DNA from: an uncultured Planctomycetaceae bacterium
Lineage (GTDB): Bacteria; Planctomycetota; Planctomycetia; Pirellulales; UBA1268
Assembly: GCA_903885855.1 (NCBI GenBank)
Contig: CAISKG010000241.1
Span: 1 to 15,642, forward strand
Direction: 5' to 3'
Length of the DNA stretch: 15,642 bases
Of this stretch, positions 14,657-15,642 are shown one piece after another. Numbering within the stretch: position 1 is the first letter of the stretch; every line of letters starts with the position of its first letter. Both the position numbers and the translations under genes were made by a program. The notes under the pieces are model-generated. The model was not told where the DNA came from and did not search any database. It worked only from the letters and a program-made list of their open reading frames with translations.

Positions 14657-14680
14657 GTCGGCCGGGAGCCCCCGGCCGAC
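14657..14680 (-). terminator. Perfect 10-bp GC hairpin just after the HEAT-repeat gene
   Basis: GTCGGCCGGG and CCCGGCCGAC form a perfect 10-bp stem with a 4-nt loop, beginning 4 nt after the TAG stop of the HEAT-repeat lipoprotein gene. On the - strand it is followed by CTTGTCG. The position and stability suggest a terminator or an mRNA 3'-end stabiliser. Confidence 0.6.
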
Positions 14681-14684
14681 GCCG

Positions 14685-15386
14685 CTAGAAGAGTTTGCGC
14701 AGCGTCTCGGCGACCGACCAGTCGCCGCGGTCGGCGTCGGGATCGGCGGCCCACGCCCGCCAGGCGTTGACGTCGTTGCCGAGGTCGCGGCCGCTCACCT
14801 GCTTGAGCGCCGCCACCGCGCGGTACTGGACGGCGGGATCGGGATCCTCAAGCGCCATGGCGAGGACCGGGATCGCCTCCTTGTCCTCGAGCTTGCCGAG
14901 CATGCGCACGGCCCGCAGCCGGACGTCGAGATCGTCGTCGCTGCGATAGCGCTGGGCGAGGAGCTGCACCGCCTCCGCGCCGCCCCGCTCGCCCCACACC
15001 TCGCAGGCCGTGCTGCGGACGCGGTCGTCGGGATCCTGGAGCGCTCCCTTGCAGATGGCGACGGCGGCGGGGGTGTCGAAGCCGGCGGCGGTGCGCAGGA
15101 TCTCCATCCGCACCCGCGGGTCGTGCTCCTCGAGCACCTGCCGCATGAGGTCGCGGGTGAAGCGCACCTGCGCTCCCCCCCCTTCCTGCTTGGCCTTCGC
15201 GGCATCCCCCTGGAGGGACTCGATCCGCTGGTTGGCGGTGGGCCCGTAGCGCTCGGCGAACCGTGCCTCCTTGGTCCGATCCCGCCAGGGGCGGAAGCCG
15301 GTGCAGCCGGGGGCCAGAAGGAGCGCCGCCACCGCCAGAGCGAGGCGGCGCCGACGGGAATCCGGGAGGACGCGGGAGCGGTTCAT
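14685..15386 (-). CDS. HEAT-repeat lipoprotein
   Basis: A 233-residue protein with an Arg-rich N-terminus (RRRR at 11-14), a hydrophobic segment LALAVAALLLAPGC and a likely lipid-modified Cys28. The lipobox APGC is imperfect, so a plain signal peptide is the alternative. Residues about 78-200 consist of HEAT/PBS-lyase-like helical repeats, recognisable from DPRVRMEILRTAAGF, DPDDRVRSTACEVWG, DLDVRLRAVRMLGKL and DPDPAVQYRAVAALKQVSG. The C-terminal WRAWAADP, then VAETLRKLF, is typical of small planctomycete HEAT proteins. Such domains bind other proteins; there is no sign of catalysis. The longer upstream frame to 15476 was rejected because the ATG at 15386 puts the signal at the N-terminus. A TTGGCC-18-TACCGT promoter candidate lies 60 bp upstream. 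It is followed by two hairpins and is probably monocistronic. Confidence 0.85.
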   Translation of the reverse strand: MNRSRVLPDSRRRRLALAVAALLLAPGCTGFRPWRDRTKEARFAERYGPTANQRIESLQGDAAKAKQEGGGAQVRFTRDLMRQVLEEHDPRVRMEILRTAAGFDTPAAVAICKGALQDPDDRVRSTACEVWGERGGAEAVQLLAQRYRSDDDLDVRLRAVRMLGKLEDKEAIPVLAMALEDPDPAVQYRAVAALKQVSGRDLGNDVNAWRAWAADPDADRGDWSVAETLRKLF

Positions 15387-15446
15387 GGCCTGTGCTGCCC
15401 TGCGGGAATTCGCCCGGGGACGGGGAGGGAAGAGGAATCCGCCGGG

Positions 15447-15476
15447 ACGGTAGCGGGGGGCGTCGCGACGGGCCAA
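15447..15476 (-). promoter_or_regulatory. Promoter candidate of the HEAT-repeat gene
   Basis: On the - strand, TTGGCC (15476-15471) is 18 bp from TACCGT (15452-15447), which ends 60 bp before the ATG at 15386. The -10 is followed by CCCGGCGG, as in the other candidates of this window. The -35 is weaker than that of the cyclase gene. Confidence 0.45.
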
Positions 15477-15540
15477 GGTCAGTTCCCTCCCGGTCCATTC
15501 CCCCCACCTCCCCTTCCCCCACGCGCGTCAAACTGGTCGC

Positions 15541-15642
15541 ATGGACGGCGGCCACCGTCACCACCTCCCCGGTCGAGCCATGGCACGCCCCGCCCGTTCC
15601 GCTTCCCCCGGATCCCGCCCCGCGCCGCCGGCCTGGCCCGCG
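15541..15642 (+). CDS. Possible start of a rightward gene running out of the window
   Basis: A + strand frame with ATGs at 15541 and 15580 is open to the end of the window. The 34 visible codons encode a Pro/Arg/Ala-rich stretch that matches no family I recognise. There is no clear ribosome site. The only support is that the 154 bp to the right of the HEAT gene promoter would otherwise be empty and that a divergent gene pair is plausible. Confidence 0.2.
   Translation, partial: MDGGHRHHLPGRAMARPARSASPGSRPAPPAWPA

Larger units (their letters stand above)
14381..14684. other. 304-bp gene-free spacer with two strong hairpins
   Basis: No convincing gene is seen. The spacer lies between the stop of the HEAT-repeat gene and the start of the toroid-like gene, both on the - strand. 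Its right part holds two hairpins listed separately. The left part (14381-14576) must contain the promoter and leader of the toroid-like gene, but only a weak - strand CAATCT (14501-14496) inside a small 5-bp inverted repeat was found. Short open frames here use no distinctive codons. Confidence 0.6.

Noticed and set aside
14425..14688. Small + strand open frame of 87 codons in the 304-bp spacer
   Set aside because: No ribosome site, Arg/Gly-rich noise-like composition, and it runs through both hairpins.
1..15642. Frequent CTCGAG hexamers throughout
   Set aside because: They are explained by preferred codons for Leu-Glu pairs (CTC GAG) in this GC-rich genome; not a regulatory or uptake signal on this evidence.
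1..15642. Possible defence system, prophage, CRISPR array or insertion sequence
   Set aside because: No transposase, integrase, nuclease, repeat-spacer pattern, tRNA or attachment-site repeat was seen; codon use is uniform across the window.

Overview
The window is very GC-rich, and its wobble positions are nearly all G or C, so long spurious reading frames run opposite most genes. The gene families point to a planctomycete, probably Pirellulales or a related uncultured lineage. The strongest evidence is a PSCyt1/DUF1549/DUF1553 protein paired with a DUF1501 protein. Supporting evidence is a sialate O-acetylesterase-type SGNH protein, a PQQ-like beta-propeller, a TIGR04222-type membrane protein and a HEAT-repeat lipoprotein. 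Phylum assignment is inference from these families; no rRNA or tRNA is present.

Left part (1-5856, + strand): the 3' end of pdxH (pyridoxal phosphate synthesis), then a membrane protein combining a WHxH (GRDP/DUF1399-like) N-terminus with a TIGR04222-like body and a Gly/Cys tail. Next is a tight two-gene unit made of a cytochrome-domain DUF1549/DUF1553 protein and its DUF1501 partner, 18 bp apart.

Middle (5857-8100): a secreted PHB-depolymerase/LpqC-type esterase on the - strand and a secreted DUF2891 protein on the + strand diverge from a 156-bp promoter region.

Right part (8181-15386, - strand): read in transcription order from the right, this holds a HEAT-repeat lipoprotein, a membrane-anchored protein of unknown function with toroid-like repeats, a DacZ-like diadenylate cyclase (c-di-AMP synthesis), a two-domain SGNH esterase fusion, and a PQQ-like beta-propeller protein. 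The last two are 22 bp apart and probably form an operon. The others are separated by hairpins and have candidate promoters of their own. The last 100 bases may hold the start of a + strand gene.

Most of the products carry export signals or membrane anchors, so the window looks like ordinary planctomycete housekeeping plus cell-envelope and extracellular catabolic functions. I saw no mobile element, CRISPR array, phage gene or defence system. The points most worth a second look are the tandem SGNH fusion, the DacZ-type cyclase, the WHxH/TIGR04222 fusion with its Cys/Gly tail, and a TA-N3-T -10-like element that recurs upstream of six genes.
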